From Rotaria macrura (lineage: Eukaryota > Rotifera > Eurotatoria > Philodinida > Philodinidae): a stretch of 64,000 bases of DNA. How positions within the stretch are numbered: position 1 is the stretch's first letter; each line of letters starts with the position of its first letter. A program made the translations under genes and the position numbers. Shown in pieces: positions 1-14,700 of the stretch. Location of the stretch: NCBI GenBank assembly GCA_900239685.1, contig OENT01000676.1:1-64000 (forward strand). Direction: 5' to 3'. The notes beneath the pieces were generated by a model. That model saw only the letters and a list, made by a program, of their open reading frames with translations, was not told where the DNA came from and searched no databases.

Positions 1-1444
1 TCACACTATTTGAAAGAAGATATGTCAAAAATTTTCCGATATAATTAGGGAAATAGACAGCTTATATTAAGGCTTCTGAAAATTACTAAGTATCCGAAAT
101 TATTTAGACATCGGAGATATCACTGAAACGAGTCGCCATGAGTATCATTGATAGAATCCCACGGTGGGATGATGAGAATTACATATTATTTTCTGCGATA
201 GAGTAGTGATTACAGAATACATAGTGAAATAGACCATAGAATTCGAAACGAAATAATAGTTTTAGACTACTAAATTCTTAAATTAGGAATATGTGATAAT
301 GAAGAAAATATTTCCTTCCATATGTAGATATTTTCTAACCAAACATAGTGTAGTAGTTAGGGACTAGTAAATTTGATTTGACAAGCTGGACTCATTTGAA
401 CACAATAGAGAACCTTAAGATTCTGATAAAATTAGTGAATATGTCACTGAAAAAATAGATTACTAGCGAAAAAATCATTAACCTTATATTGTTGGAGCTT
501 CTCCAAGATACTAAAGACGTCTGTCGTATGATGATCCATCTTCTTCGGATTGAAAATCTTCAAGAGAACTTCGTCGCTTTCGAACAGAACAAATTAGAAA
601 TACCAACTTCAAGTAAATCGAACGGAATAATACTTGTATTGTCAAATGATAATAACGTACATCGAAAGACAGTTAGAAGACCTTCTAGAAAATCGGTGTT
701 TTAAAACTTTCATGATTCATTATTAGCTGTGTAAATCGTGCATGAATTGAGTTTTACAATTCTTAATGTATTCTGAAGAAAAGTGAAAGGTCCATGTCGT
801 TTTTCGATCGAAAGCTCTTCCTAAAAGCATTGAACAGTGTTACATTTGAACATATAGCTACTTAGTGAGTTCTTTTCAATCATGACAGTTAAATAGCATT
901 ATAACGAATCTTGAATATGATCGAATCCAAGAAGTATCTTGTCACAATTATTTGAATTATCAATCATCAATAGTGAGTTGATTTGTTTTCATTATTATAA
1001 TCTATATATATTTAAACGAACACAATTTGTTAGCATAAAAAAGCACTAACCGTTCCATCCGTATTATTATTTAATCTAAGTACCTGGCAAAAGATGCATA
1101 TCTTTTGATCAACATATAAAAATAACACAAAAAAAAGAACGTGAAAAAACACAATATCTTCGACATGAGCACGAAGACAGTGTAAAAAGACGAGTTGGTT
1201 AAATGATATGAGAACAGAAGCACTGTTTGTGGAAGAAAAGTAAAACATAAACAAACAAACTCCTCGCGAATAAGCGTTGATATTTCCGTTTATCAAGATT
1301 TCGTTGTTTTTTTTTCATCCAACCGGTACAAAGTAATGTAAACGCGCAAAATATATAAAAGTATATTTATAATCATGAGTCATTCTCGTAGGCTAATATG
1401 AAATGCTACGCGTTTGAATAAGTATATCTACAAACGAAATGCCA
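1..1444. other. AT-rich flank, downstream of gene A
   Basis: No gene is supported here. The part nearest 1444 is probably the 3' UTR of the minus-strand gene A, whose stop codon is at 1445-1447. A plus-strand open frame at 489-704 (71 codons) has no recognisable domain and no convincing splice partners, so it is not called. Confidence 0.5.
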
Positions 1445-2734
1445 TTAGTTTTTCTTCTTATTAGCACGAAAGAGGCGTTCAAATACGTTCATTTTCTTAT
1501 TATTATCTTGTTTATCGGCGGAAACAGGACTTTCATTCATAGCAATCATTGTTGGTGTTCTAACGCCAGAAACAGTCGTTGATGTTTTCTTATTCATTTG
1601 ATAATCATTTAGTTTGACATCAGAATTATTATCGTTTGTTGATGAACGAGATGAATATGATATTTGATTTTGAGATTCTGAATTCGATGTTGGTGGCGCT
1701 GGAGCGGGACGCTTATTATCGAGTTTGGCAGGTGAAAAAACTGAAACAGGAACATTTCGTCGTTGACCAGTTGGAGAAACAAAACGATTATCATCAGAAC
1801 GTCTTGGTGTTCTAAAAATAGATGCACTTTACTAAGTTAATAAAACTTTTTCTGCTAACAAGAATTATATCCTATTAATACACTGTTTTTTTCAGTCAGT
1901 AGACAACTAATCCCTATAGATAAACATTTGATTCAGTGGTGCTAGGTTATTTTGTTTTGTCTCTCTTAGTTTGCAGGCAAAAATCTATTCAGACGTGCAT
2001 GTATGTAATTTAATTGAATATGAAAGAGCTTGGTTTCTTTTGGCTTATTAGATTAAAATAATCAGTTCCTGTAAACTGTCAAGATGAGTATCCGAGTCTG
2101 GTTATTTGACGTCAGATATTTTGAACAAACATGCACTAAAAGATCTCAAATATTCTCATATTATATCTGACATACGAAATCGTTGCTAATGCTAAAAAAT
2201 ATTTTCATAATTATGTTTTCTATTTTAACAAATAGTTTTGCAGTAATCTATTTTTACATAATACAATTCGTCGTCGTCTATTTACTACTCGATTTGGCAG
2301 ACATCGGTGGAATAGATTTTTACAAAATCTGACATTGATAGTAATGAAATGACCTTGCACAAGTCATTGACAGTTGTGCATGTCGACTCTAAATTATGAT
2401 ATATGTATACATATATACGCATTCGTGTAATTTGTTAATGTCTACGGGTGAGTTGGAGAACTCTGCATTACGTTGAATTACTTACACACAGCTGTAGTTA
2501 GTATTTGTTTTAGGTAAGATATGAAGTCAATGCCGGATATGCGAAGTGTCTAGCTGTCATAAAAGAACAGATCTACAGATACTTCAATTATTAGAAACTA
2601 TATGATGAGAAACAGTTTGAAATATATTCATATTGCTTGAAAATGGAACATTCAAAAACGAAAATCTGAACATTTTTCCTTGATATATCTATTATACACT
2701 GAATTATTTATATGCAGCCTAGTTTTTTGTTTGA

Positions 2735-2770
<36 letters not shown>

Positions 2771-5700
2771 TGTCGAAATTTACAAAAACTTTAATTAGTA
2801 TCAAAATTATGACAAATGCAATAACCGATACTATTCCTTCCTGATTTCAGTCGAAATGCGAGAAGTTAGATGCAAGTTAAGACAATTAGCTGCTTAACTT
2901 TGGCAGTCATTCTTATGATTTCATTAGATGCTCATGAACTGAAAGATGAAATGACTTTTAATTTTTTCATTTTAGCGAACCAACTGCTCACTAACGAGTA
3001 TCTTGAAAATAAATGGACAGATAATTTTCTTTAATATTGAAGATGGTAACAAGATTTTGTTAGCAATGAACTTGTTGAAAATATATGTGAATCGATGAGC
3101 GTTTGGGTTATTTCCTTTTGAAGGTATTTAAAATACTAACCTGCTTAAATCTGTATTTGAATCTCGTCTATCAACACTGATAGGTATTGATATTGGTGGT
3201 TTTGTTCGTGAAAGAGAACTACCAACAGATGATGTTGATGCTGATGTTTGAATGTTATTACTCGTTGAATAATGGTGAACAGGTATTGTTGTACGTGTTC
3301 TATTATCAAGATTATAGGTTATATCGTCATCATTGCTCATATCTTGTTGTTGATGATATGAGTCGACTAAATTTGCATTCGAACCTTGTGTCCGAATGCC
3401 ATTTATTGTTTTTGTATATGCTAAATTTGTTCTATTGGACGGAGGCTTTGTTGATGTCTCCCGACGAATATTTATAGGAGTAAATCTCGATGATGGTATG
3501 ACTTTTTCTTGTTCATCATTGATTACATTATTATTTTCATCATTATCCATGGTTGTATGATTAGGTCGAGGTTGAGTAAATTTTAATCGTGCTCGACCAT
3601 CAACAGATTTTGAACGTTGATATTTATTATCTGATGAAGAATTTTGTTCATTATTGTTCTCATTACTTTCGTTTGTTGTTGCTGTTGTATTGAATGAGTC
3701 ATCAAAATCGATGTCACACGATTTTAATTGTGTTGTTGAATTTTGTAATGAGTTTTTATTTAATAAATTCGAACATGAATTCGAACTCGATTTTGATAAT
3801 GATGCTTTTGTACCTGTATATGCAAGACGATGAAAGACAGAATCGTTTGATGCATTTCCATTAGTCAGTGATATTGAACCTAGAAAATAGAATATTATTA
3901 GAAAAAAAAGAGCAATAAACTATCATTATCATGAACTAAAATAAGTGTATGATCACAGAGAGCATGGTCGAAAATGAAAATGGTATGTATTAATAAGAAT
4001 GAAATATTTCTAAAATATTAATTATGAGGAATGAGTCAGGAGTTGATGAGTTACAAGTAAAAAATAAGTAATTAAAATATGAACGAGAAACCTTTAGACG
4101 CACTGAACGTATTTATCGACTTCTCATTTCAGATTTAGACAGACTTACTATTCATAAATTAAAAAACCCATAGACTAGAAACAGTGCCTAAAAAACAGAA
4201 GTGTACAGTTTGATACAGCTCTTAGTATTTTGTTTTCTTCTGGAAAAATCACAAATGAATATTACTGAACTTGATAAAAAAAACAAAGTATCACAATCTG
4301 TGAAGTATCAAATGAACATTTTACTAACGAGATGGTTCATTTTTCTAACGAAAATCAGTCGTTACTATTTTCCGACGACTTTTAATAGTTATCAAACAAA
4401 GTATTAACAAGCATAGTTTATGGAGCAGCAGAAACGGCGTTCTATAATTAACAAATTGAAAATCTAGAGCTGAATCTCATTATACCTGTTGGTGGTTGGC
4501 TATTGACTGGTGATAGTTTATGTGTTATTAGTTTATCAGTTGGTTTACGATCATTTTGGTTTATAGTTGTTCGTACAGATACAGCTGGCGGTGGTAACCT
4601 TTCGTGATGATTGACTTGTGTTCGAATACTAGTTGGTCTACCTGGTCTTGTTGGTTGCTGTTGTTGTTGTAGTTGTTGTTGTTGTTGTTGATGGTGGTGA
4701 TGTTTTAAACTATCGGACGAAGTAGTACTCGATGCTGATTGTGTTCGATAGCGTAAATCATCATGTTCGTATGATAATTGATTCGAATGATCGTATTGTT
4801 GATTGTAATCAATGTTTATCGGTCGAAAGCTAGTTGTATTTGTTATTGTTGCCGGATGTGCATAGTGAATATATTGTTCTTGTTGAAGTGTCTGATTATT
4901 ATTATTATTATTATTAATGTTGTCGGATAAATAATCATCGATTGAATGACGTCGATATTGATCATTGATATCTTCATTTTGATAGTTTATTCGACGTAAA
5001 CGTGGTGGAATAACAGGAGGTTGTTCGGCCATATTCATATAATGATTTGTCATTGTATACGGATTTTGTGCATTAACCAATACGGATGATGAATAACCAT
5101 CACCAATAGCGTTTTGATCTAAATAACTATTTGGATCATCATACCGTGTTAGACGACGACGTCCAATAATTGATTGATAACCTCCTGTTCCTCCTGCACT
5201 GCTATTACTACTTGTGCTAGTTGTCATTAAATTTGAACGAGTTGAATTCATCCATGGATCTTGAGTATTAGCTGAACGTGATACATAACTATTTGTTGGC
5301 TGATATTGAGATGTTGATAGAAGACTATTTTGCATTTGAGAATTAAATCGTTCAAGTGCTCGACGAACACTATGTGATAAAAATTAGATCAAAGAAAAAT
5401 GAAATTCTTTCGTGCTAATCTATATTGTTTGAACTTACATAGGATCATCTGAATAATTTGCTTGATTAGAATTATTTGAAGGATACATTGAATTATATGT
5501 AGAACTAGGTAGTGATTTTTGTTGGCCATAGTAACTATTTGTTGTTGATGTAGAAGAACGAACAGGTGCAAATGCAGATGACGATGAAGATTCAGTTTCA
5601 TATTGATTTTCAATGCTAGGTCGATATGTTATTGGACGTTGAAGTTCATTTTGTTCTTGTCCGGAGTATGAAGATGCAGGTAATTGATTGAAATTATTTT

Positions 5701-8700
5701 TATATCCTATTGATGATGTTTCCGATGATGATGATGTTGATGATGTCAATAAGGGATTTCGACGTGGACGTGTATATTCACAACTATATGCCGAGTATGT
5801 TTGAGTTGGTGTGGCATAACTAACAGATGATTCTGTTGTGCGAACAAAATTAGGTTCGAGCGATTTTATTAATGTATTTGGTAATTGTAAATCGGTTTGA
5901 TTATGTGCTATCTGATTTGATGAGCGATTTCTTTGTAATTGTGTTGATGTGTCAAGTTCATCAAGATTTGTCGTTTGACCGATGGCTAAATCTCTGGATG
6001 TAAGCATGTCTTCAGAGCGTGATCGCTGACGATAACTAATTGGTTGTTTTTGTTGCTGTTGCTGATTGTTTGATGTAACATATATTGATTGTGTTGGTGC
6101 ACGCATTGTCTGTATATCATGTTCATTCGATGATATAAGATTACTTGTTGTAGATAAGTCAGATATGTCATTTGATGATGGCGTACAATAGCTTTGATGT
6201 ACAGAAATATATTTTGCTTGATTACTCGATGTTGGCGATTGAGATAAACTAGTGTAACGTGATAAACGATCATTTGTCGGTTGTAGTGAACCAAGAGTAT
6301 AATTTTCAGTATACCAAGGTTCATTCGAATCATTCGTTGTCGATGGCATTGTTCGTTTTAAATTTGATTCAAGACGCATTAGTGCACGTCGTGTAATAGG
6401 ATCTTGAATATCATCATAATTCATTGATTTTGTTTGTGTTAATTTACGACTTTTTTCATCGAAACGTTCAAGTGCACGACGTATAATCGGATCTTCAACG
6501 TCTTCAGTTTTGACCGTGTAATCGGTTTGAAGTTTATGCTGTTGTTGTTGTTCATGCTCCATTTTATCAAGAAATTCCCGACTTTGACGGCGTTCACGCA
6601 TTACTTCAAGTGTATTCAAACGACGGCGACCTTCTAATTGAAATCCATATGGTTTCAAACTTGGCTCTTCTATTGACGAGGATTGCACTGCAACTGTACT
6701 TAACGAACTACTTATGATGGAATTATCATTAACTGTTGGAACAGCTATAATCGAATTTTCCTCTTCATTTTCGATAGCACTTTCATTCATTATTGGTACA
6801 TCATTGACGATTTCTTGTTCTGGGAGTAGTTGTTCTTGCTGTGGTGGTTGCTGTTCTTGTTGAGGCAGTTGCTGTTGCTGTTGTTGTTGTTGTTGTTGCT
6901 GTTCGATTTGCTGATTGCTAGAGTCAATAATATCCATTGACTTGATATCAACAACTAGAATAATAAAATAGAGAATATAAAAGGAAAAGAAGAAAAGAAA
7001 AGAAATCTGTTGCACATCATATAGATATGTTAATCGTACGGGTCTAAAATAAACAACCTTGAAGCAATACCCTTTTACAACTTTACAAAACGATTATCAT
7101 CAATGGAAGAGACAAAGTGAAAAAAAGAAGCTCATTGATTCTTTCTTGTGTTTTATTGATTATTTTCATTCCTAGGTTTTTCGATGTCGTACTTTAAGGT
7201 CTGAATTCAGTCTTTTTTTCTTTTTCTATTTGTAGAAAACAAAAGACGAGGGAAGAAGAGAAACTTTTAATTGCTACTATTGTGACGATAAAAAGCGAAT
7301 ACCACACAAAGCAAATATGAACTTTTTCTGTCGTATTAAGCTTTGTGTACTCATATTGAATTCTTACTATCGGTGGTTTTTTCTTCGTTTCTTCTTTTTT
7401 CGACACGAACACCGTTTTAAGATATTTGCTTCAACTATGTACCGATTGACTAATAAGCAAAAGATTATGTTACAAAAATAAACAAATTTAGTAAATAAAC
7501 AATCTTCAATAAATATTTAAATACAAAAGTTTTATATTCGTTATGAAATTCTTTTCTTCTCTCTTCTTTTCTGCCATGATGTAGATATACATGCAGATTT
7601 ATATCATCTATGTTATTGTGCTCTTTTCTTTTTGACATTCAAAGAATTTTTGTTGATGTAATCACAAAACGAGTTAGTACGTCTCTAATCAACATTCTGA
7701 AAGAGAGCAAGAAACAATACGAAAGCCATTGGAACGATTAGGTATAAAGTTCTTTGTGTTATCGGCTCATGTCAAATTGACAGCGTAATCGATATGCGCC
7801 CAACAGACTAAAAAAAGCCGAGGCAAGCAGCTGTTTATTATTCACTCACCTCGTTTGTCATCATTTTCTACTAATGTTGACGGCTGCTGTTGTTCTTCTA
7901 CTTTTTGTTCATCGGAATTGGTCTTATCGATGATTGAACTTATTGTACTTGGTACATTAAATGTTATACCATAATTGAAATTACTATCATCAAATGTTTT
8001 ACGCGGTCGAATATAACTATCCGATTGTGGACTTGTTTGTACTGTTGTCGTTTCATTACTAAGTGTAATTGGAGTTGTACTTAGTTGTTGGTCAATACTT
8101 TTGAATAAATTTTCAAGTGATTTTCGTGATGCAGAAAGTGATCCAGACCATGATGATTTACTTTTTGTTGCTCTTGAGTTTGTTTCTTCTTTATTAGTTT
8201 TAGCAACAGCCGCATTCATGCGTTCTTCAAAACGTTGTAGGGCACGTAACGCAATCGGATCGTCAGTTGGCTGTTGTGTTGTTGTTGTTGTTGTTGACAA
8301 TTCATTGGAAATGGTATTAGAATGCGTAGATGAATCATCATGAGAATCGACTATTTTAGCTATCGCCTTTTCATAAATTGAGAAAACATTATCAAATTTT
8401 ATTGGTTCTTCACTAGATACTGTTGTGGTTGACGATTGTGAAGGTTGTTTTGCTTGTTTTCGTTCATCATCAGTAAGAATAAAATCAGTCGGCTCGATTG
8501 ATTCATCGTTGCCTTTTGATATGACTTCTTCATCATCTGGAATTTCTTCGATTTCAACTTTTTTGTATTCTTCTTCTGTTTGATTAGTATTAGCCGCTGC
8601 CATTTTATTTATATTGTTTGATAAGGTTTGTATTGGCGACTCATCTTCTATCCGTGGCTTGTCGAATTGCTCTAGTGTCGATAATGGCGATGATGGTCGT

Positions 8701-11700
8701 TCTTTTTCCTCTTCTCCTACTTCTTTTTCTTTTTTCTCCTGCTGTAATAAGACTGTTTGTCTTAGCTCGTCGTTTCTTAATATTATTCCCGACGCGTGAT
8801 AGTCATGTACGAAGCTACTGTTGTTCTTTTTCTCTTCCTCGACGTTGTAGTCGTCGTCACAATGTTGTTGTTCTTCTTTTTCTTCTTCTTTTTCTTTTGG
8901 TAAATATTCGATAGTCTTGCTCTCATTCGTAGTTAATGTTAAAGAAGAAGAAGACGAAGATATAGATATTAACGGAGGAGAAGAAGAAAATGAAGACATT
9001 GAATTTGAATCCGTCGAATTGCTAACTATCACCGAACTATTCTCATGATTAGTTGCTTGATCAACTAAATCGTTATGAATATTTGTTGGTGTCTCGGTTT
9101 GACATTCCGAATGTGGCAATAATGGAGCATGCTTGTTTCTCATCGTTATTTCTTCTTCGGATAAACAAATAAATTCCGAAATAGTTACTTCCAGTTGCCC
9201 ATCATCGTTGTTTTTATTGACATTCGTACTTATCAACGATGACAGATCTAAATAGAAAAATTAGATGTCAATTGAAGGAAAAAAGATAATTTTTGTTTTA
9301 ATATAAATTTTGTAGGAGGTTCAATCCTTGACGATGTTTAATAAATGAGATCGATAGCGATCAATCAATTGACAACACAGAAGCAGAAGAAAAAAGAAAT
9401 CAACCGTATATGAGATACGTAAAATAAAAAGGATTTTGTTGTCCTTGTAATTTTTTTTTCGTGTGCAATGGTGTGTATGTGTGTATTTATATATATATGC
9501 GTGGGCACTCCTTTTTTTAATGGAATAATGATTAGTACTGATGAAATTTCTAATTCTCACGTTTTTTTTCATTGCTGATGAATAATACAAAATAATCACT
9601 TTTTTCCTTTTTTTTTGTTTCCTTTACCACTTTTCTCTTTCTACATTACCTTTCGATGTTGATTCAACTGTTTGATCAACATTCGTTCGTTCCACTGTGA
9701 CTGTCGTTGGCAATGTATTAATCTCCTACAAATAATAGAAGAAAAGAGACATTCAGCTGAATATACAATCAAATTTTTTTTAAACATGTTATTTATCAAT
9801 ACATTTAAGAAAAGAAAGAGAAAAGAACCTGCACTTCGCTTATTTAAATAACTACTAGTCTTTGTTTATTTGAAGTTGTGTCGAGCTGTTAAATAAATAC
9901 TACGCACGTCATTAGGATCAATGACAAATTTCCGCCTTGTTTACTAGTTGTCCAGAATGAAGAATAAAAATAGGCCTATCATTCGTATTTATTCGAGATG
10001 AACAGTAACTTAGACAGTATCAACAGTTTTAGTTTCACTAGTGCAATGAGTATTAACGTTGACAATTAGAGAAAGAGACAAGCAATTGAGATAACAATCT
10101 GCACGCAATTGAAGAAATCAGCGTCTATTTACTCTATTATAATATTTGATCAACATTGATTTGATAGCTTAATCAGAAAAATCATGAAGATTTATCAAGG
10201 TTTCAAAATAAAATATTGCTTCAATAAAATTTCGTTATCATTTCATTGTTATCTATTGATATATTAAATAATACAAGTATATATATTTACAGCCATGAGC
10301 GTTTTCCTATTATATATATATATACATTTAATCTAATCCTATTCCCTCGGCAGTCTATTTCCTGTATATTCGATCATACTTAAATTTCCTTACATAAAGG
10401 AATTCATTGTGATCGTCCCATAGCAATTCTATTGATATAGTTTTTTTCATAAATACAATAATCAAAGTCCATAGAAAATAGATGAGATTCCTGTAGAGAT
10501 TTTCTTGCTGTCTCCTTTTTCAATTTTACCGTAAGCTAGAAATGAAATCATTTTTTCATCTACGTATGCTGAATTCATTATTTAGATGTTACGAGTGAAA
10601 TTATCTGCTGAAATGAAATTTTTCGTATGTCTATTTGACGAAGACAATCTTTATCATTGATAATGTCTACATTGCTACTAACCTTTATGGGCATTGATGT
10701 ATTTGAATTCAACTTATCATCTGAATTCATTTCATTTCTATTCTTTTGCTGTTTGTTTGTTGACGATGAAAATTTTCTTCGAAGGACGGCAATAGGTGGA
10801 AAAGTGACACCCAATAATGTTTTCGTCGATGATGGTTCATTGCCGTTTTTATTAGTTTTCGCTGATGTTGACCAACGTTCGTGCATTTTCTTTTCACGTC
10901 GCGACATTTTATCACTATGAATCGTTGTTATCGGGTCACTATCCTCTAGCGAACTACTATGATTAGTTAATCTTGTGCAAAGGGTATTGCTTGTTAAAGA
11001 TGAAGATTGAATGTCACCATTCGATAAATCGTTAGTTATTAATGTTTTCGATTCGACGATGACATTCGATGATGATCCATCTATTTATATAGAATTCATC
11101 AGTATCGTTTTCTCTTGTGTTTTTTTCATGTTATTTGATCTGAGTAGAATAATAAAAAGAAATATAAAAACACTATTGCTTACCATCATTGAATGATGTA
11201 TTGGAATGGGGATTTATTTCATCGAATTCTTGCACCATGTTATGTAAGTCTACTGATGAAGAACTCGGCGATAAGTAGATGCTATGTGATGATCCGGATT
11301 CACAAGATTTATAAATATCATTGGTTATCAACAATTGTTCATCTGCTGGTAATGTTGGTAATGAACACTTCAACAGAATAGAACAAATGTTTTATATACA
11401 TATATGATACGTATTTTGTGTTCATATTAGAAAGAAAAGAACTATTTTTTCTTACGAATAACATATATATATATATATATATATGTTCAAACAAGCGTGA
11501 ATAAGCTATACATCTATGCATTGTTGTTCTTCCACTATAATGGTCATCAAATAAAGATGATAAATGAGAAAACTATTCTCGAATGTGTAAAGGTCAACAT
11601 AATCTATGTCTCTTTCAATGCTCAAGGCTTCGCAAATGGTTATATTCGAGATTGTTTATTAGAAGAAGAAAAGTAAAAGAAAACGAACATGATATTACAA

Positions 11701-14700
11701 TAATTTTGATGAAGCAGTGTTTTTATTCATTTTCATGAATTCAATACAAACATCACATTATTATCCTTGAAATAGAACATGATTTTGTTTTGATAAATTT
11801 TTATAAGAATAACAAAGGTTTCAGTTTATCACAAAAAAAGACTTCAGATTTCTATTTACAACTGAGCATAGAATTCGTCTTCTTGATGAAATTCACATTG
11901 TATTGATTGAAGGTTTGTTTTTCGTTGACAACTCTTTGTCAACAAAGTCTTGAATAGATATAATTAAAATTTGAATACTTGAACAAACACAAAAGACTAC
12001 TACAATCAAATTCTAGTAAAACTTACCCCATCAACCAATCATACGGATAGATTAAATAATAATTCAATTTTCTTTGATAACTGATGTGCATGTTGAATAA
12101 GGAAATTTTCTTATCATGCTGTATTCTGTGTACTAACAGCTACAACATAAGAATACGTAACTGAACGCATTCTTATTACTACTAACGATCCTTGCAATAT
12201 GGTAATAATGACATCGCGCGCGAGAGAGATAGAGAGACTAATATCATGACATAACTGTATTGTATCAGATAATCGTCGGATACTCATTTGCTCGATTAGC
12301 AGTCTGAAAACTATTAATGCCATGGTCATGTCTGTAAAACTAATAAGCTTGTCTGAAAGAAAAGCATTTGAGCAAGAGACAAAAATCAATTTAACCCATC
12401 AGATTATTCTGGAAGCTCCTCAGTTAATAAAATATTCTCCATGAAGCAATAGTACAAACAGATGGCAAAGTCTCTACTGAATTTTACTAATCAACTCTTT
12501 ACAATAGTACGAGTACAATTATCTTAGCAACTATACATGGTATGTTGGTAACAACCATTGAATAATGTAGCAGAGAACATCTTTGGAACATACGTTTCTT
12601 TCAAAGAGTTATGATATTCCTATGTGATGACGTCGAATAGTTAGCTATTATTACAGAATAGATATCTACCTTGTTGCTTTCCCGACTCCAGGTAACCATG
12701 ATGATATATTTACTGTGATAAACAAAAAATGACTAACGAAGGAAGTAATACCTGACATTTGAACACATCTTACTCCTAAAATATCGTCCCATTTATGCAA
12801 GTAAATATATGAAAGGTTTCACCCCCACAGGGCATCAAAAGCGCTTAATAATCGTCTCACTGAGTTTTCAATTCAGCTTTCGGTCTATGTGGAAAAATTT
12901 TTTTTAAAATGCAATTTTGACGTAAGATTTCATCCCGTAGGCAGATTGAATGACGCACGGATGATTCTTAGAATTTCAAATGAAAAGAATATTTGTTTGT
13001 CGAGACATTTAAATTTTTCAAATGAACTCAATTTTTATTTTGACATGCGTGAAATAAACAGCTACTTTTTCAAAAATGCAATGCCTTCATAAAAGATCAA
13101 CATTTTCCTCTAAATATTTAAACTCATGCTGAAGGTTATTGGGAATCGAGAAGAACAAAGCTTAACGATGGCATTGAATTTTTCAATTTCTAGAATATAT
13201 TTATATGCAATCTACCATGGTTAGGAAATTCAGACAAGAAAAGTCATGGTTTGAATCAAAAGACGCATGACGTTGATTGTTTCTAGACTTCTTTTAGTGT
13301 TATCATCATTATTCTTGTATGCCAAATATATTCTGAAATCGAGATTATGAGCTCGAGAAGTAACTATATGCAAGAAAATGCATACATCGACTTGGCACTT
13401 CCTTGAAAAAGCAACCAAACGGCTAAAAGTATTCAATGAAAAAAAAAGAATACATTGAAATAAATAGAATAGAGTCATCTCGAGAATGAATCTCAACGCC
13501 TACGAAGAGATTTCGAAAGGTAACAATCTTTCATAGTTTATATTGAATATTAGAGACTAATACGCAAAAAAAAATCAAGAAAAGAGGAAAAAAAAGAATG
13601 ATCTGCTTTTTTCCTCTCCCGCGTCTTTACATGATGAGAACTCAGTAGTAATAGCTCTCCGAAAATAAAAAAACTCACCAAGGCTTCAGCTGCTGCTTTG
13701 GTTTCGTCAGTGTGAGTAAAATCTAAGTCTACAACTAGCCATGCTTCGCGATCATTTGATGTAATTGAAGATATTAGTTCGTCAGTCGATGATTTTTCGT
13801 CTACTATCGCGTTTGTTTCTTGATAAGCATATTCATGGACCATTGTTTGTGGAGTTATTGTTTGATCACTACTGCTTGGTGAATCGGAAAAGGATTGGTT
13901 TGGTGACTTCGATACAGTTGTGGGAGTCATATCGAAACATCCATTACGTACTAATGCTTGACAAACACTAACGAAATTATTTTTATCAATCATTGGTGTT
14001 TTTGAAGTATTCGATAAATTTATATCATCATTGATAAACTTTTTGAAAAGATAATAAAGATATTCGATTAAATTTTGATCTACTTCTGCAACGGTTGGTT
14101 GATTTTCGTGTTTTTGCTTTCGTTTTTTCGATTTTTTTTCATTTGATAAACATTCAACACGTAGAACAAGTAAATCAATTAATGTTACGATTTCATTGTG
14201 ATCGTTTGAATCAAATAAATTTTCATTGGCTAATTGAGCATTCATTATAATAGTTTGAGAAGTTTTTATTGACGATGAAATTGTATCTTTGGTTGATGTC
14301 TATAGAAATTAGAATTACTAATTCAATTGAAATGCACATAAAATGTATGAAAATGCAAAACAACTGTATGACTACAATGTAATTAAAATGTTTAATTACC
14401 GCAGACAGAACAAATCGAATTGACGGACAAAACAAAAAAAAATCCTTTATTCATATTGAGAACGAGGAAGAACGAATGAAACAAATGACTTAAGTAAGAT
14501 TTCTATTAAGTGAACTTTCAGAATTTGAAAAAAAGAAGCATTAATTGATTATTAATCATTTTAGTAAGAATAAAGATAATAATTGTGTTATACCTTTTTC
14601 GTACGTCGATGATAATCGTTAGTTTTGCAAATGGCTGATTGTCTTAATTCATGACGTAGATATTGAAGAAATGAAATAACAAGTAAAGTTGAATCAAATT

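Noticed and set aside
489..704. 71-codon plus-strand open frame near the left edge
   Set aside because: No family resemblance, and it could not be joined to any neighbouring exon.
5986..6333. 115-codon minus-strand frame within exon 8 of gene A
   Set aside because: Out-of-frame shadow. The frame giving continuous splicing of all 11 exons is the other one.
8614..8914. Plus-strand open frames overlapping gene A exon 7
   Set aside because: Antisense shadows of a Ser/Glu-rich coding exon.
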